Assembly: GCA_947565185.1 (NCBI GenBank)
Contig: CANODU010000003.1
Coordinates: 1-64,000, forward strand
Length of the DNA: 64,000 nt
Origin: an uncultured Eggerthellaceae bacterium
GTDB lineage: Bacteria > Actinomycetota > Coriobacteriia > Coriobacteriales > Eggerthellaceae
Direction of reading: 5' to 3'
Below the pieces are notes generated by a model. That model ran no database searches, was not told the origin of the DNA, and saw only the letters and a list, made by a program, of their open reading frames with translations. A program made the translations under genes and the position numbers. Position 1 is the stretch's first letter. Each line of letters begins with the position of its first letter. Shown piece after piece: positions 7,686 through 16,951 of this stretch.

Positions 7686-8828
7686 CTAGAGCAAGAACCT
7701 TTGCAAGTCCGCATGCAGCACGAGCTCCCGTTCGGTGTCATCATCAGCAGGTGTGCGCAGGAACAAGAATCCATAGCTGCCCGTCTTCTTCACGTCGAAG
7801 CGCACCAGCTTGAGCACGCATGAGAACTGAGCGGCGAAGGCCTCATAGTCAAAGGTGCCTGATCCAGCATCACCCAGAAGCGACATGGAATACGCATCTG
7901 TGGGATGCGCTTGCCAGACATCCCGTATGGAAAGCGGCAGATCCTCCAGGTAGCATTCGTAGGTACGATAGCCACATCCGTAATAGGACATATCCGTGCC
8001 GCCCAATCCTGCGAAGCGCAGCGGGTTGAATTCGATGGGCACGATACCCGCATCTGTTCGCCGCAGCTCCACATGGACGCAGAAGCCCGTAGCGCCCACG
8101 ATAGCGTTCACCTGGGCGAGCCATGCAAGAAATGCATCATGGGTCTCATCCACGATCTGAGCGCTGGAGACATAGAGCCTGTCGCTCGTGTCCTCCGCTC
8201 CTGCGAAATCATGGCGCCAGATATTCAGGATATGCGGGCAGCCCTCTTCGTCGAAGTACGCATCCAGTGCGTATTCCGGTCCATCGATGTAGCCCTCTAT
8301 CAGGTAATCCTCTAAGCCGACGACGCTCTCAGGATACATGTCATGCCATGCATCCTCATGCCGTTCGATATCCTTCACGGCCTCATCCCAAGCATCAGGG
8401 CTCTCTATGACGGCAACGCCCATGGAGCAGAAGCCCACATTGGGCTTGAGCACCACCGGCAAGGGCAGCGTGTGCGCATCTATGGACCCGAGCGCGCTGC
8501 GGCTGACCCGCTGGAAGTAGAATCCCTCATTCAAGCGGCTCAACCGCTCGCGCATGGCTCCCTTGTCCTTGAACATGCGGATGGCCTGGACAAGACCTGT
8601 GTTCGCCGAACGCTCCGTGATCCATGCCAGCGCATTCTCAGAGCACGTGTAGACGCGCTCATGCGCATCGATGCGCTGGAGAGCCTCGGCCTCTCCCACC
8701 AAGTTGAGGCGCATCGTGCCTTGCTCCATCTCATGACGAGCGAAAGCATTGTCCAACACGGGATGCTGGCTGGCCTGAAGCCAGTCCAGCAGAGGACGCG
8801 ATGCGAAGGGCTCGTCCAAGATGACCAT
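7686..8828 (-). CDS. ATP-grasp domain protein, substrate unknown
   Basis: Cytosolic ATP-grasp fold protein, 380 aa; such enzymes join a carboxylate to an amine or thiol through an acyl-phosphate. The N-terminal ~95 residues look like a pre-ATP-grasp domain. The ATP-binding part has LPLPVVLKPNVGFCSMGV (the lysine-containing nucleotide strand), VGLEDYLIEGYIDGPEYALD, and the metal-binding end VHVELRRTDAGIVPIEFNP, where the E-x-N pair is the usual Mg2+ ligand set. It starts 4 nt after the glutaredoxin stop, so it is the last gene of the pnt operon; the AGGAG used for its translation lies within the end of the glutaredoxin gene. I do not recognise a specific product. Confidence 0.75.
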   Translation of the reverse strand: MVILDEPFASRPLLDWLQASQHPVLDNAFARHEMEQGTMRLNLVGEAEALQRIDAHERVYTCSENALAWITERSANTGLVQAIRMFKDKGAMRERLSRLNEGFYFQRVSRSALGSIDAHTLPLPVVLKPNVGFCSMGVAVIESPDAWDEAVKDIERHEDAWHDMYPESVVGLEDYLIEGYIDGPEYALDAYFDEEGCPHILNIWRHDFAGAEDTSDRLYVSSAQIVDETHDAFLAWLAQVNAIVGATGFCVHVELRRTDAGIVPIEFNPLRFAGLGGTDMSYYGCGYRTYECYLEDLPLSIRDVWQAHPTDAYSMSLLGDAGSGTFDYEAFAAQFSCVLKLVRFDVKKTGSYGFLFLRTPADDDTERELVLHADLQRFLL

Positions 8829-8832
8829 GGCC

Positions 8833-9090
8833 CTACCCTATCTCCTCGGCTGCCACCAATCCATGCAGATACTGGATGATGTCATCGGATTCATAGAGCG
8901 GACTGCCCTGGATGATGAGACAGGGCACTTGCCCCTTCCCGCCGATGTGGATGAGCTCATCGCGCACGCCAGGCTCTGCCGTATTCTTCATCTGGCAGGC
9001 GATATCCTGATCCTGCATGTAGGCCATCACCTTTACGCAATACGGGCACGTTGGCTTGTAATACAGCGTCAGATCCTCGAAATAGGCCAT
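8833..9090 (-). CDS. Glutaredoxin-like thiol-disulfide protein
   Basis: Small thioredoxin-fold protein, 85 aa, the usual glutaredoxin length. The dithiol active site is TCPYC at residues 14-18, the cis-proline loop is QVPCLII, and the C-terminal SDDIIQYL helix matches the glutathione/partner-binding end of glutaredoxins. The family reduces protein disulfides or mixed disulfides; whether this organism uses glutathione or another thiol cannot be read here. RBS AAAGGAACGAAGGAC. It sits 18 nt downstream of pntB, so NADPH supply and thiol reduction are likely co-expressed. Confidence 0.87.
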   Translation of the reverse strand: MAYFEDLTLYYKPTCPYCVKVMAYMQDQDIACQMKNTAEPGVRDELIHIGGKGQVPCLIIQGSPLYESDDIIQYLHGLVAAEEIG

Positions 9091-9108
9091 GTCCTTCGTT
9101 CCTTTCTG

Positions 9109-10584
9109 CTACAGCGCCGCCACGATAGCGTCCACTGACTGCTTCGCATCTCCTAAGAGCATATCCGTATTCTCATTGAAGAACAGCGGATTCTGCACGC
9201 CGGCGTATCCGGCATTGCCCATGGACCGCTTGAAGACGATGACGTGATTCGCATCCCACACGCGCAAGACCGGCATGCCTGCGATGGGGGAATCCGGTTC
9301 CGTCTCCGCCGAGGGATTCACGGTATCGTTCGCGCCGATGACGAGGACCGTATCCACATCGGCGAAGTCATCGTTGACATCATCCATATCCAACACGCTG
9401 TCATAGGGCACCTTTGCCTCAGCCAGGAGCACGTTCATGTGGCCCGGCATGCGCCCGGCTACCGGATGGACCGCGAATGCCACATCCACGCCCGCATCCT
9501 GCAAGCGCCGCGTGAGCTCAGCCACAGGGAACTGCGCTTGAGCCACCGCCATGCCATAGCCGGGCGTGATGATGACGCGCTTGGAGTTCTTGAGCGCCTC
9601 AGCCACATCCTCCGGCGTGACCTCTGTGTAATCCCCCATGACGGCTGCCTCGCCACTGCCGCTGGCTGCCTTGGGTGCCTCTGCCCCAAAGCCGCCCAAG
9701 ATGACGGATATGAACGAGCGATTCATGCCTTGGCACATGATGTATGACAGATACGCGCCGGATGACCCCACAAGGGCACCGGTGATGATGAGCAGATCGT
9801 TCCCGAGCGTGAAGCCTGCCATGGCCGCCGCCCAGCCTGAATAGGAGTTCAACATGGAGACCACCACCGGCATGTCGCCACCGCCGATGGCAAGCACCAG
9901 ATGCACCCCGAGCACGAGCGATATCACCGTCAAGATGATAAGCGGCACAAGGCCGCCTTCCACGCCACGAGAGGTGACCAAGCATCCGATGAGGATGAGA
10001 CAGGCAAGCACCATGACGGCATTGATGGCATTGCGCCCCGGGAGCATCAAGGGCCGCCCGGAGATCTTCGCGGCAAGCTTGAGATACGCCACGACCGATC
10101 CTGTGAGGGTGACAGCGCCGATGAAGACAGCAAGGCCCACCTCCCCCATATGGAAGGCGTTCTCTGCCCCAGGCGCCCCCGGCTCTGCCAGAAACGAATT
10201 GAAGCCCACCAGAACCGCTGCAGCACCCACGAACGAATGGAGCATGGCCACAAGCTCCGGCATGCCCGTCATCTTCACCTTGACCGCACGCCAAACTCCG
10301 ATGGCTGCGCCTATGGCAATGGCGCCCACCATGAGACCCACGGTGGTAGCCGCCGCTTGCTCGGTCCAGAAGACGGTGACGACGATGGTGGCCACAAGCG
10401 CACACGCCATGCCGATGACGCCCAAGATATTGCCGCGCCGGGCGGTCTTCTGCTTGGAAAGGCCCGCCAAGGCCAAGACGAAGAGCACTGCCGCCAGAAG
10501 ATAAGCCAAAGATTGGAAGCGCAGGATGCCCTCATAGAACCCTGAGAGATATCCCACTTGATATACGATCGTCTGCTCCATCAC
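9109..10584 (-). CDS. pntB: NAD(P) transhydrogenase subunit beta
   Basis: Beta subunit of the proton-translocating transhydrogenase, 491 aa. About nine N-terminal membrane helices are followed by the NADP(H)-binding domain III, with the fingerprint [31 protein letters not shown], and [10 protein letters not shown]. The enzyme uses proton motive force to reduce NADP+ with NADH. The start is GTG (10584), directly followed by ATG (10581); AGAGGAG lies about 9 nt before the GTG. The start overlaps the pntA stop, which indicates translational coupling. Confidence 0.96.
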   Translation of the reverse strand: MMEQTIVYQVGYLSGFYEGILRFQSLAYLLAAVLFVLALAGLSKQKTARRGNILGVIGMACALVATIVVTVFWTEQAAATTVGLMVGAIAIGAAIGVWRAVKVKMTGMPELVAMLHSFVGAAAVLVGFNSFLAEPGAPGAENAFHMGEVGLAVFIGAVTLTGSVVAYLKLAAKISGRPLMLPGRNAINAVMVLACLILIGCLVTSRGVEGGLVPLIILTVISLVLGVHLVLAIGGGDMPVVVSMLNSYSGWAAAMAGFTLGNDLLIITGALVGSSGAYLSYIMCQGMNRSFISVILGGFGAEAPKAASGSGEAAVMGDYTEVTPEDVAEALKNSKRVIITPGYGMAVAQAQFPVAELTRRLQDAGVDVAFAVHPVAGRMPGHMNVLLAEAKVPYDSVLDMDDVNDDFADVDTVLVIGANDTVNPSAETEPDSPIAGMPVLRVWDANHVIVFKRSMGNAGYAGVQNPLFFNENTDMLLGDAKQSVDAIVAAL

Positions 10585-12125
10585 TTATCAGAGCTCCTCT
10601 GGAACATGGAGAGCATCCGGTTGGTGACCAAGAATCCTCCGAAGATGTTGATGGATGCGATGGCGATGGCCACGAAGGCAAGCGCGCAGATGAGCGGGTT
10701 GGCGCTGCCCACCTGCAGAAGCGCTCCCACGATGATGATGCCCGATATGGCATTGGTCACGGACATGAGCGGCGTATGCAGCGTGTGCGTCACGTTCGTG
10801 ATGACATAGAATCCCACGATCACCGCCAAGGCGAATACGACGAAATGGGACTGCATGGACTCAGGCGCTACCAAGATGAGCGCCACAGCCAAGATGCCTA
10901 AGAGCACCTTCCACCAAAGGCCGTGCCATCGGCTCTTGGATGCTTCCTCCTTTGCCCCCGCTCCCTTCGCATCTGCGGTTGCTGCCGGTGCGGGCTTGGC
11001 AGAGACGGAGACCGGAGGCGGTGGCCACATGATGGACCCATCCAGCACGACCGTCATGGCCCGGATGACCTCATCATCCTCATCCAACACGCAGATGCCG
11101 TCACGTCCTGGCGTCAGGAGCTTGAACAGGTTCACCACGTTCTGCCCAAAGAGCTGCGATGCCTGCGTGGGCAGCTTGTTCGGCAGATTGCGATATCCGA
11201 TGATGGTGACGTTGTTGTCCGTCCTCACCACCTCATCGGGCACCGTGAGCGCCGTGTTGGACCCTTGATCCGAGGCGCCCAGATCCACGATGACCGACCC
11301 TGGCTTCATGGCGCGCACGGCCTCTTCGGTGAGCAAGAGCGGACTGGGACGTCCAGGCACCTGAGCCGTGGTGATGACCACATCATGCAAGCGCGCCTGC
11401 TCTGCATAGACCTGCTGCACGCGTGCCTGCTCATCATCTCCCATGGCCTTCGCATACCCATCCGTGGACTCCTGCGTGACGGGAATGGGCACGAACGTGC
11501 CGCCCAAGGATTCCACTTGATCAGCCACCTCAGGGCGCACATCCGTGGCAGAGACCTCAGCGCCCATGGCGCTGGCCGTGCCGATGGCCGCAAGCCCCGA
11601 GACGCCCACGCCGATGATGTAGACCTTGGCTGGCGCCACCTTGCCCGCAGCTGTCATCTGGCCGCCGAACAAGCGCCCCAGCTCATTCGCTGCTTCGATG
11701 ACGGCCTTGTACCCCGACAGATTCGCCATGGACGAGCGGACATCCAAGGGCTGCGCGCGCGATATGCGCGGCGCGGCATCCATGGCCAGCGCCGTGAGCC
11801 CTCGAGCAGCCAGCACATCGGCTCTGTCTGCATGGGATTCCATCCTCATGCGGCAGATGAGCGTGGAGCCCGCTTCCATGAGATCGAGCTCTTGATCCAG
11901 AGGGAAGTCGATGCAGATGACCAGCTCCTGGCTCCACGCTTCTTCACGGGAGACGATCTGCGCCCCCGCGACGACGTATTCAGAATCCGGAAAAGCTGCG
12001 AGCGTGCCGGCCCCTGATTGCACGCATACCTCATACCCCATCTTGATCAGCTTCTTCGCTGAATCAGGGGTCACAGCAACTCTGGTCTCACCTACCCTTG
12101 CTTCTGTTGGCACCCCTATGCGCAC
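10581..12125 (-). CDS. pntA: NAD(P) transhydrogenase subunit alpha
   Basis: Alpha subunit, 514 aa from GTG 12125, where AAGGGGTGA gives correct spacing and the protein then opens [17 protein letters not shown], as in the E. coli family member; the track of open frame to 12134 is less convincing. Residues 1-375 are the NAD(H)-binding domain I ([32 protein letters not shown]; upstream [16 protein letters not shown] Rossmann motif). A linker rich in Ala/Pro/Lys is followed by about four membrane helices. It is a single fused alpha chain as in E. coli, not the split alpha1/alpha2 form of Rhodospirillum. It heads the operon pntA-pntB-glutaredoxin-ATP-grasp. Confidence 0.96.
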   Translation of the reverse strand: MRIGVPTEARVGETRVAVTPDSAKKLIKMGYEVCVQSGAGTLAAFPDSEYVVAGAQIVSREEAWSQELVICIDFPLDQELDLMEAGSTLICRMRMESHADRADVLAARGLTALAMDAAPRISRAQPLDVRSSMANLSGYKAVIEAANELGRLFGGQMTAAGKVAPAKVYIIGVGVSGLAAIGTASAMGAEVSATDVRPEVADQVESLGGTFVPIPVTQESTDGYAKAMGDDEQARVQQVYAEQARLHDVVITTAQVPGRPSPLLLTEEAVRAMKPGSVIVDLGASDQGSNTALTVPDEVVRTDNNVTIIGYRNLPNKLPTQASQLFGQNVVNLFKLLTPGRDGICVLDEDDEVIRAMTVVLDGSIMWPPPPVSVSAKPAPAATADAKGAGAKEEASKSRWHGLWWKVLLGILAVALILVAPESMQSHFVVFALAVIVGFYVITNVTHTLHTPLMSVTNAISGIIIVGALLQVGSANPLICALAFVAIAIASINIFGGFLVTNRMLSMFQRSSDK

Positions 12126-12292
12126 TATGATCACCCCTTACATCGCAGATGAGCCGCGCTATGCCTCGCGGGTCATCATGCCCTTTCAAGCGTTCGATTC
12201 TTGCATATCGTCAACCGTTCGAGAAAGCAGGAGCGAACTTCGGCAACGATATGTAAGCTTTACAATCAGAAAAGCAACAGTAAGGAGGATGC

Positions 12293-12709
12293 ATGCTCTC
12301 TGACAAGCCCACCGCCGAAGAGCTGGAAGAGTTCTTCAACAAGGATCGCTACGCCACCGAAGTCACGGGATGCAAGATCGTGGAAGGCTGGAAAGGTCAC
12401 GGCGTGGCAGAGCTGCCGTTGACCGGAGCGCACAAGAATGCGCTCGGCAACGTCATGGGCGGCGCCATCTTCACCCTGGCTGACTTCGCGCTGGCCATCG
12501 CGTGCAATATAGGTCAAGATCCCACTGTGAACCTGACCACCACCATAGATTACATCGCCGCCACCAAGGGCACGAAGCTCACCGCCACTGCAGACTGCAC
12601 GCGAGATGGACGGCGCATCGCCTTCTATGACGTGGTGGTGACCGACGATGAAGAGAAGCTGATAGCGAAGCTCTCCATCGTGGGATACCGCCATGTACAA
12701 GCTAAATGA
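12293..12709 (+). CDS. PaaI-family hotdog-fold thioesterase
   Basis: Acyl-CoA thioesterase of the PaaI/hotdog type, 138 aa, probably cytosolic and tetrameric. The family segment HKNALGNVMGGAIFTLADFA carries the Asn-Gly-Gly and Asp around the active site, and TTTIDYIAATKGTKLTA is the usual central strand pair. The start is secure because AAGGAGG stands just before the ATG. It is the first gene of a plus-strand run with the flippase-like membrane protein and a lipoprotein. The acyl substrate is unknown. Confidence 0.87.
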   Translation: MLSDKPTAEELEEFFNKDRYATEVTGCKIVEGWKGHGVAELPLTGAHKNALGNVMGGAIFTLADFALAIACNIGQDPTVNLTTTIDYIAATKGTKLTATADCTRDGRRIAFYDVVVTDDEEKLIAKLSIVGYRHVQAK

Positions 12710-12727
12710 TCCAGAACATATGCGCTC

Positions 12728-13873
12728 ATGACCGATCCCCACGCAAAAGACCCGAACGCTCAGACCCAGCTCGCGCCTGCGCCTGCCCCCAAGAAGAGCA
12801 ACATGCGCAAGATATTCATCGGCGTGGTCATCGTGATCGTGCTGGCCGTCATCTTCATGCGGGGAGATCAACTGAAGGACCTGGTGAAGACGATCCAAGA
12901 AGGATCGCCCATCTTCCTGACCCTTGCCGTGGCACTCCAATTCGGCAAGTACCTATCCCAAGGCGAACAATTCGTCTGGTGCTTCCGGTCAGTGCAGTCA
13001 ACGCTGCGCTACGCTGAGGGGCTGAAGCTCGTCTTCGGCACATTCTTCGTGAACACGGTGGCGCCCAGCCTGAATCTAGCCGGCACCTCTTTGGTGGTGG
13101 ATGATTCCGCCAAGCGGGGCGTGCCCGCCGGAAAGGCTACGGGCGCAGCGCTTTTGATGCAGCTCTCCATAGATACCGGCTTCGTCATCATCATGCTGGC
13201 CGCCTTCGGCATCCTGACCTTCACCGTGGGGCTGCAGCCTGGCTGGCTGTTGCTGGGCTTGGTGGCCATCGCGCTGGTGGGTGGGCTTGTCACGGTCATG
13301 ACATTGGGCGGTACGCACCCAGAGCTGGTGCTCAAGGTGCTGAAGCCCATCGAGCGCTTGGTGGACAAGGTGGCGCGCAAGCTCAAGCGCGGCCCTATCG
13401 ATCCATGGGCCGAGAGCACCGTGGAATCATTCTCGAAGGCAGCCGGGCTCATGGTCAAGCACCCTTCCGTCACGGTGCGCACCTTCGCGTTCGCCATCCT
13501 GGCGTCTCTGTGCGAATTGGCCTGCTTCTCCATGGTGGGCGTCTCCTTCGGCGTCCATGACATACAGGCGCTGTTCTGCGGATATGTGGTGGCAACGCTC
13601 TTCGCCATGGTGTCCTTCACGCCCCAGGGCGTGGGCGTCGTGGAAGCAGCGGTGCTCGTCGCGTTCACGCTGTTCGGCGTCGATCAAGCCACGGGCATGG
13701 CCGTCATCATGGTGTATCGTGGCATCGTCTTCTGGATGCCATTCTTGATCGGCGCCATCATGATCCAACGCACGCGCGCCTTCGGTGGCGGTACGCGCGC
13801 AAAGGATGTCAACCTTGAACCCGAAGCGAAAGAAGATCCCTTGAAAGCAAACCCGACGAAGGAGAAGCCATGA
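12728..13873 (+). CDS. Flippase-like / LPG-synthase transmembrane domain protein (UPF0104)
   Basis: Integral membrane protein, 381 aa, of the lysylphosphatidylglycerol synthase TM (UPF0104/AglD) superfamily. A polar N-terminal tail (~22 residues) precedes eight or so helices. Family-typical stretches are LKLVFGTFFVNTVAPS, TGAALLMQLSIDTGF and FTPQGVGVVEAAVLVAF, the last being the conserved P-x-G-x-G-xx-E motif. The C-terminus is a charged Lys/Glu tail. Members move or modify lipids or lipid-linked sugars; no aminoacyl-transferase domain is attached here. The stop overlaps the start of the lipoprotein gene (ATGA), indicating coupled translation. Confidence 0.82.
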   Translation: MTDPHAKDPNAQTQLAPAPAPKKSNMRKIFIGVVIVIVLAVIFMRGDQLKDLVKTIQEGSPIFLTLAVALQFGKYLSQGEQFVWCFRSVQSTLRYAEGLKLVFGTFFVNTVAPSLNLAGTSLVVDDSAKRGVPAGKATGAALLMQLSIDTGFVIIMLAAFGILTFTVGLQPGWLLLGLVAIALVGGLVTVMTLGGTHPELVLKVLKPIERLVDKVARKLKRGPIDPWAESTVESFSKAAGLMVKHPSVTVRTFAFAILASLCELACFSMVGVSFGVHDIQALFCGYVVATLFAMVSFTPQGVGVVEAAVLVAFTLFGVDQATGMAVIMVYRGIVFWMPFLIGAIMIQRTRAFGGGTRAKDVNLEPEAKEDPLKANPTKEKP

Positions 13874-14658
13874 GGATGCCCACGAAGGCAGTGCGCGTTG
13901 CAACGGCAGCAGTGCTCTGCTGCACCTTGACAGCGCTGGCAGGCTGCGCAGCACAAGAGCCGGGGAACCAAGATGCGAACGTCAATGGTGGTGCGGAGCA
14001 GTCCTTCTCCGATGACGAGCTTGCGAACCATGACGGATCCAGCTACTTCCCGGATACCTTCACCTTCGAAGAGCTGTTGGCTGATCACGACTGCCAGCCT
14101 GGTCACGCCGCTGAAGGCGGGTTCAGCGCAGGGGGCTATATCGTGGGAGCAGAGGGAGCGCCAGCGCCGGGCCTCTACCATCTGACAGGCACCCAGACCG
14201 AAGACGGGGAAATGAGCGTCTATGAGCCTGCCGATGAGGGCACCTTCAAGGTAGGGTATTCGCTGAGCTACTTCGGATTCGCCCTGGTCCAACTGGAAGC
14301 AGGCGATGCCATCTTCTTCAAGCCACCCATCGAAGAGGGTCTCATGAGCGCGCAGTCGGCAGAGCCGCTGTCCGTCTCTGATCCATTGATGAGCGGCCTG
14401 TATCGCGTGGGCACCGACATCCCCGCTGGCAGCTATGCCGTCACCCAAGAAGAGCAGAGCGCCCAAGCCATAGCGGCCAAGGGATTCGCCCGTCCCCAAG
14501 CCTTGATCTATGCGAACCTCACCTTCGAAGATGAGAGCACGCTCAGAGAAGAGTACCTTCCACCCTATGAGGAAGGTCCGGTGCAGATCACCATCACCGT
14601 GGAAGACGGCCAGTACCTAGAGCTCTACGGATGCACTGCCACGCCCTTGGCCTCATAA
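13870..14658 (+). CDS. Lipoprotein with two tandem beta-type repeats
   Basis: Exported lipoprotein, 262 aa. A basic N-terminus and hydrophobic core end in the lipobox LAGC at about residues 23-26, so the mature N-terminal Cys would be lipidated and membrane-anchored. After a Glu/Asp/Asn-rich spacer there are two related modules, the first around APAPGLYHLTGTQ...LEAGDAIFF and the second around DIPAGSYAVTQEEQ...VEDGQYLELYGC. The IPAGxY pattern is common in secreted proteins of Gram-positive bacteria, with no known function. It is translationally coupled to the preceding membrane protein, which suggests a shared envelope role. Confidence 0.82.
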   Translation: MRMPTKAVRVATAAVLCCTLTALAGCAAQEPGNQDANVNGGAEQSFSDDELANHDGSSYFPDTFTFEELLADHDCQPGHAAEGGFSAGGYIVGAEGAPAPGLYHLTGTQTEDGEMSVYEPADEGTFKVGYSLSYFGFALVQLEAGDAIFFKPPIEEGLMSAQSAEPLSVSDPLMSGLYRVGTDIPAGSYAVTQEEQSAQAIAAKGFARPQALIYANLTFEDESTLREEYLPPYEEGPVQITITVEDGQYLELYGCTATPLAS

Positions 14659-14686
14659 GCGAAGCCATTCGAAGGCTGGAAGGCGA

Positions 14687-15616
14687 TCAGCGCAGGAAGT
14701 CCTCCAGGATCTCCTGCTCTGCCTCCTCTTCGGTGAGCCCCAACGTCATGAGCTTCACGATCTGGTCCCCAGCGATCTTTCCGATAGCTGCCTCATGGAC
14801 GAGCATGGCGTCCTCAGATGCTGCCTCGATGCCCGGGATGGCGGTCACCTTCGCTTGGCCCATCAGGATGGCGTCGCACTGGACGTGCCCGCGGCATTTC
14901 GCCTCCCCGATGACCAGCGGATTGAACACCTGCGAAGAGCGGTCTTGCGCCACAGAGCGAGAGATGACCTGCACGCTAGAGTCTTCGCCTTTGAGCTCCA
15001 CCTTCATGTTGGAAGTGGCCGTCTGGTCGTCATGGGTGAGCAGCTTCTCTGTGAGCACCAGCTTCGCACCGTCCGCCAGCTCAGCGTTGGTGTCGCGCAC
15101 GGTGGAGGTGACGCCGCGCAACTGCACGAGCTCCATCTCGCACGATGACCCTTCCTCCATGATCACATTGGTGACGGGATTCAGGATGCGCTCTCCCGTG
15201 CCCTCGCCTTCGCCGTAGTGCTTCTCCACATAGCGCACATGCGAATCCTTGCCACAGTAGAACGTGTGGATGCCGTCGTGCTCAGAAGCGGCATGGCTGG
15301 AATTGTGGATGCCACAGCCCGCGATGATATTGACGTCACAATCCTCGCCGATGTAGAACGTGTTGTAGACCACATCCTTCAGCCCTGACTGCGTGACGAT
15401 CACGGGGATGAACACCGTCTCGCCCTTGGTGTGCGGCTTGATGTGGATGTCGATGCCGGGATGGTCGGTCTTGGTGGATATCTCTATGTTGGCGCTGGAA
15501 TGACGCTCGACCAGCTTGCCGTCTTTGCGGATGTTGAATGCCCCATTCGGCATGCCATGGATGTTCGCTATCTCAGCGAGCAGCTCTTCGTCTATGGGTG
15601 TGATGGCTTCGGTCAT
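14687..15616 (-). CDS. SufB/SufD-like scaffold of a minimal Fe-S assembly pair
   Basis: SufBD-family beta-helix protein of 309 aa, well short of SufB (about 480 aa) or SufD (about 420 aa). It corresponds to the short scaffold (SmsB-type) that, with a SufC-like ATPase, forms the reduced SUF-like system seen in archaea and anaerobes. The conserved end is present: GHVQCDAILMGQAKVTA, then MLVHEAAIGKIAGDQ, which supplies a Cys and the His-Glu pair expected at the cluster-building interface, and LMTLGLTEEEAEQEIL. RBS GGGGAGAACC. It lies 9 nt after sufC. No sufS, sufU, sufE or second sufB/D gene is nearby. Confidence 0.85.
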   Translation of the reverse strand: MTEAITPIDEELLAEIANIHGMPNGAFNIRKDGKLVERHSSANIEISTKTDHPGIDIHIKPHTKGETVFIPVIVTQSGLKDVVYNTFYIGEDCDVNIIAGCGIHNSSHAASEHDGIHTFYCGKDSHVRYVEKHYGEGEGTGERILNPVTNVIMEEGSSCEMELVQLRGVTSTVRDTNAELADGAKLVLTEKLLTHDDQTATSNMKVELKGEDSSVQVISRSVAQDRSSQVFNPLVIGEAKCRGHVQCDAILMGQAKVTAIPGIEAASEDAMLVHEAAIGKIAGDQIVKLMTLGLTEEEAEQEILEDFLR

Positions 15617-15625
15617 GGTTCTCCC

Positions 15626-16402
15626 CTAACAGGTGGTGGGTATCTCGGTCAGATGCAGGTCAAGCGGCTCGGATAGGTTGCAGCCATTGATGCCCTTGCT
15701 GGCGAATCCCAGCTCCGGCATGAGCTCTTCTGGCGTGCCCGTGCGGTCTATCCGACCATCGCGCAGCACGATGACCTCATCCGCCAGCTGGATGATGCGC
15801 TCTTGGTGGGAGATGATGACGATGGAATGCCCTCCCTGCGCATCATGGATGTCGCGGAAGGTCTCCGTGAGCCTGTCGAAGCTCCAAAGATCTATGCCCG
15901 CCTCCGGTTCATCATAGATGGCCAGCTTCGGGTCGCGCGCCAAGATGGTGGCGATCTCTATGCGCTTGACTTCGCCACCTGAGAGCGACTTGTCCACTTC
16001 GCGCGTGAGGTAGCTGGCAGAGCAGAGACCCACCTTCGACAGGTATTCATTGCATGCCAGCATGGGGAGCTTCTTGCCTGCAGCGATATCCAAGAGCTTC
16101 TTCACGGTCATGCCCTTGAAACGCGCCGGCTGCTGGAACCCATAGCCGATGCCCAAGCGTGCGCGCTCAGTGATGGGTTCGGTGGTGATGTCTGCGCCGT
16201 CGAAGTAGATGGAGCCTGACGTGGGCTGCTCTATGCCCATGATGAGCTTGGCCAGCGTTGACTTGCCACCGCCGTTCGGGCCCGTGATCACGACGAACTG
16301 ATCGTCGGCCACTTCCAAAGACAGGCCGTCTATGATGCGCTTCTTCTTGCTGGGGTCGTGTTCCAGAGGCACTTCGAACACGAGGTCTTCTATCTTGAGC
16401 AT
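15626..16402 (-). CDS. sufC: SufC-like ABC ATPase of Fe-S assembly
   Basis: Cytosolic ABC-type ATPase that powers Fe-S cluster assembly with the neighbouring SufBD-like scaffold, 258 aa from the ATG at 16402 (AAGGAGAGAACC before it; the frame extends to 16450 but without a ribosome site). Walker A is GPNGGGKSTLAK, the signature is LSGGEVKRIEIATILA and Walker B is LAIYDEPEAGIDL. The SGGExKR form and the DEPEAGIDLW stretch are characteristic of SufC rather than of transport ATPases. First gene of a two-gene unit; the SmsC name would also apply if it is confirmed as the minimal system. Confidence 0.9.
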   Translation of the reverse strand: MLKIEDLVFEVPLEHDPSKKKRIIDGLSLEVADDQFVVITGPNGGGKSTLAKLIMGIEQPTSGSIYFDGADITTEPITERARLGIGYGFQQPARFKGMTVKKLLDIAAGKKLPMLACNEYLSKVGLCSASYLTREVDKSLSGGEVKRIEIATILARDPKLAIYDEPEAGIDLWSFDRLTETFRDIHDAQGGHSIVIISHQERIIQLADEVIVLRDGRIDRTGTPEELMPELGFASKGINGCNLSEPLDLHLTEIPTTC

Positions 16403-16560
16403 GGTTCTCTCCTTCGTCAGATCCTCTTGAGATGCATTTTTGCGTGTCATGTTAGCACGCCACGCCGCACGCGCCTATCAAGCGATGCGCAGCCGATACC
16501 TTGCCGATGCAAGGGATGATGCACGCCTCCCCCAAGCGCGAAGGGTGATACCATCTGCGC

Positions 16561-16914
16561 ATGACGAGCTTCGAAGACGAGAACGCCTATCCTGACTGTG
16601 AGATGTGCGGCGCATGCTGCGCTCGCATGAGCATCATCGCTGTCACCGAAGAGGAATACTTCGCCATGATGGAAGCGGCGAAGAGCGTCACGCCCATCGA
16701 CCGCGGAGAAGCAGGCTGCCCGCTTCTGGCCGAAGACGGCCGATGCATGATCTGGCAAGCGCGCCCGCAGACATGCCGGCTCTATCATTGTCACATCCCG
16801 CGCACCCAAGTGCTCAAGGACAACCCGCAGATCAAGGTGCCCGACAAGCTGCACCTCATCTGCCTGAGGGAGACGTTCATCCCTGGTGTTGCGGGACGTC
16901 CCGAATGCCTTTGA
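16561..16914 (+). CDS. YkgJ-type cysteine-cluster (metal-binding) protein
   Basis: Small cytosolic protein, 117 aa, of the YkgJ/CxxCxxCC family. The N-terminal cluster is CEMCGACC (about residues 15-22), followed by CPLL...GRCMIW and RPQTCRLY with further cysteines, which together probably bind zinc or an Fe-S cluster. The biochemical role of the family is not established. It starts with ATG at 16561, with only a distant AAGGGTGA upstream. It stands alone between the sufC promoter region and a convergent membrane protein. Confidence 0.8.
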   Translation: MTSFEDENAYPDCEMCGACCARMSIIAVTEEEYFAMMEAAKSVTPIDRGEAGCPLLAEDGRCMIWQARPQTCRLYHCHIPRTQVLKDNPQIKVPDKLHLICLRETFIPGVAGRPECL

Positions 16915-16951
16915 TAACGGCTCCCTTTGGGCAGGATGTCTCAAAGAGGCG

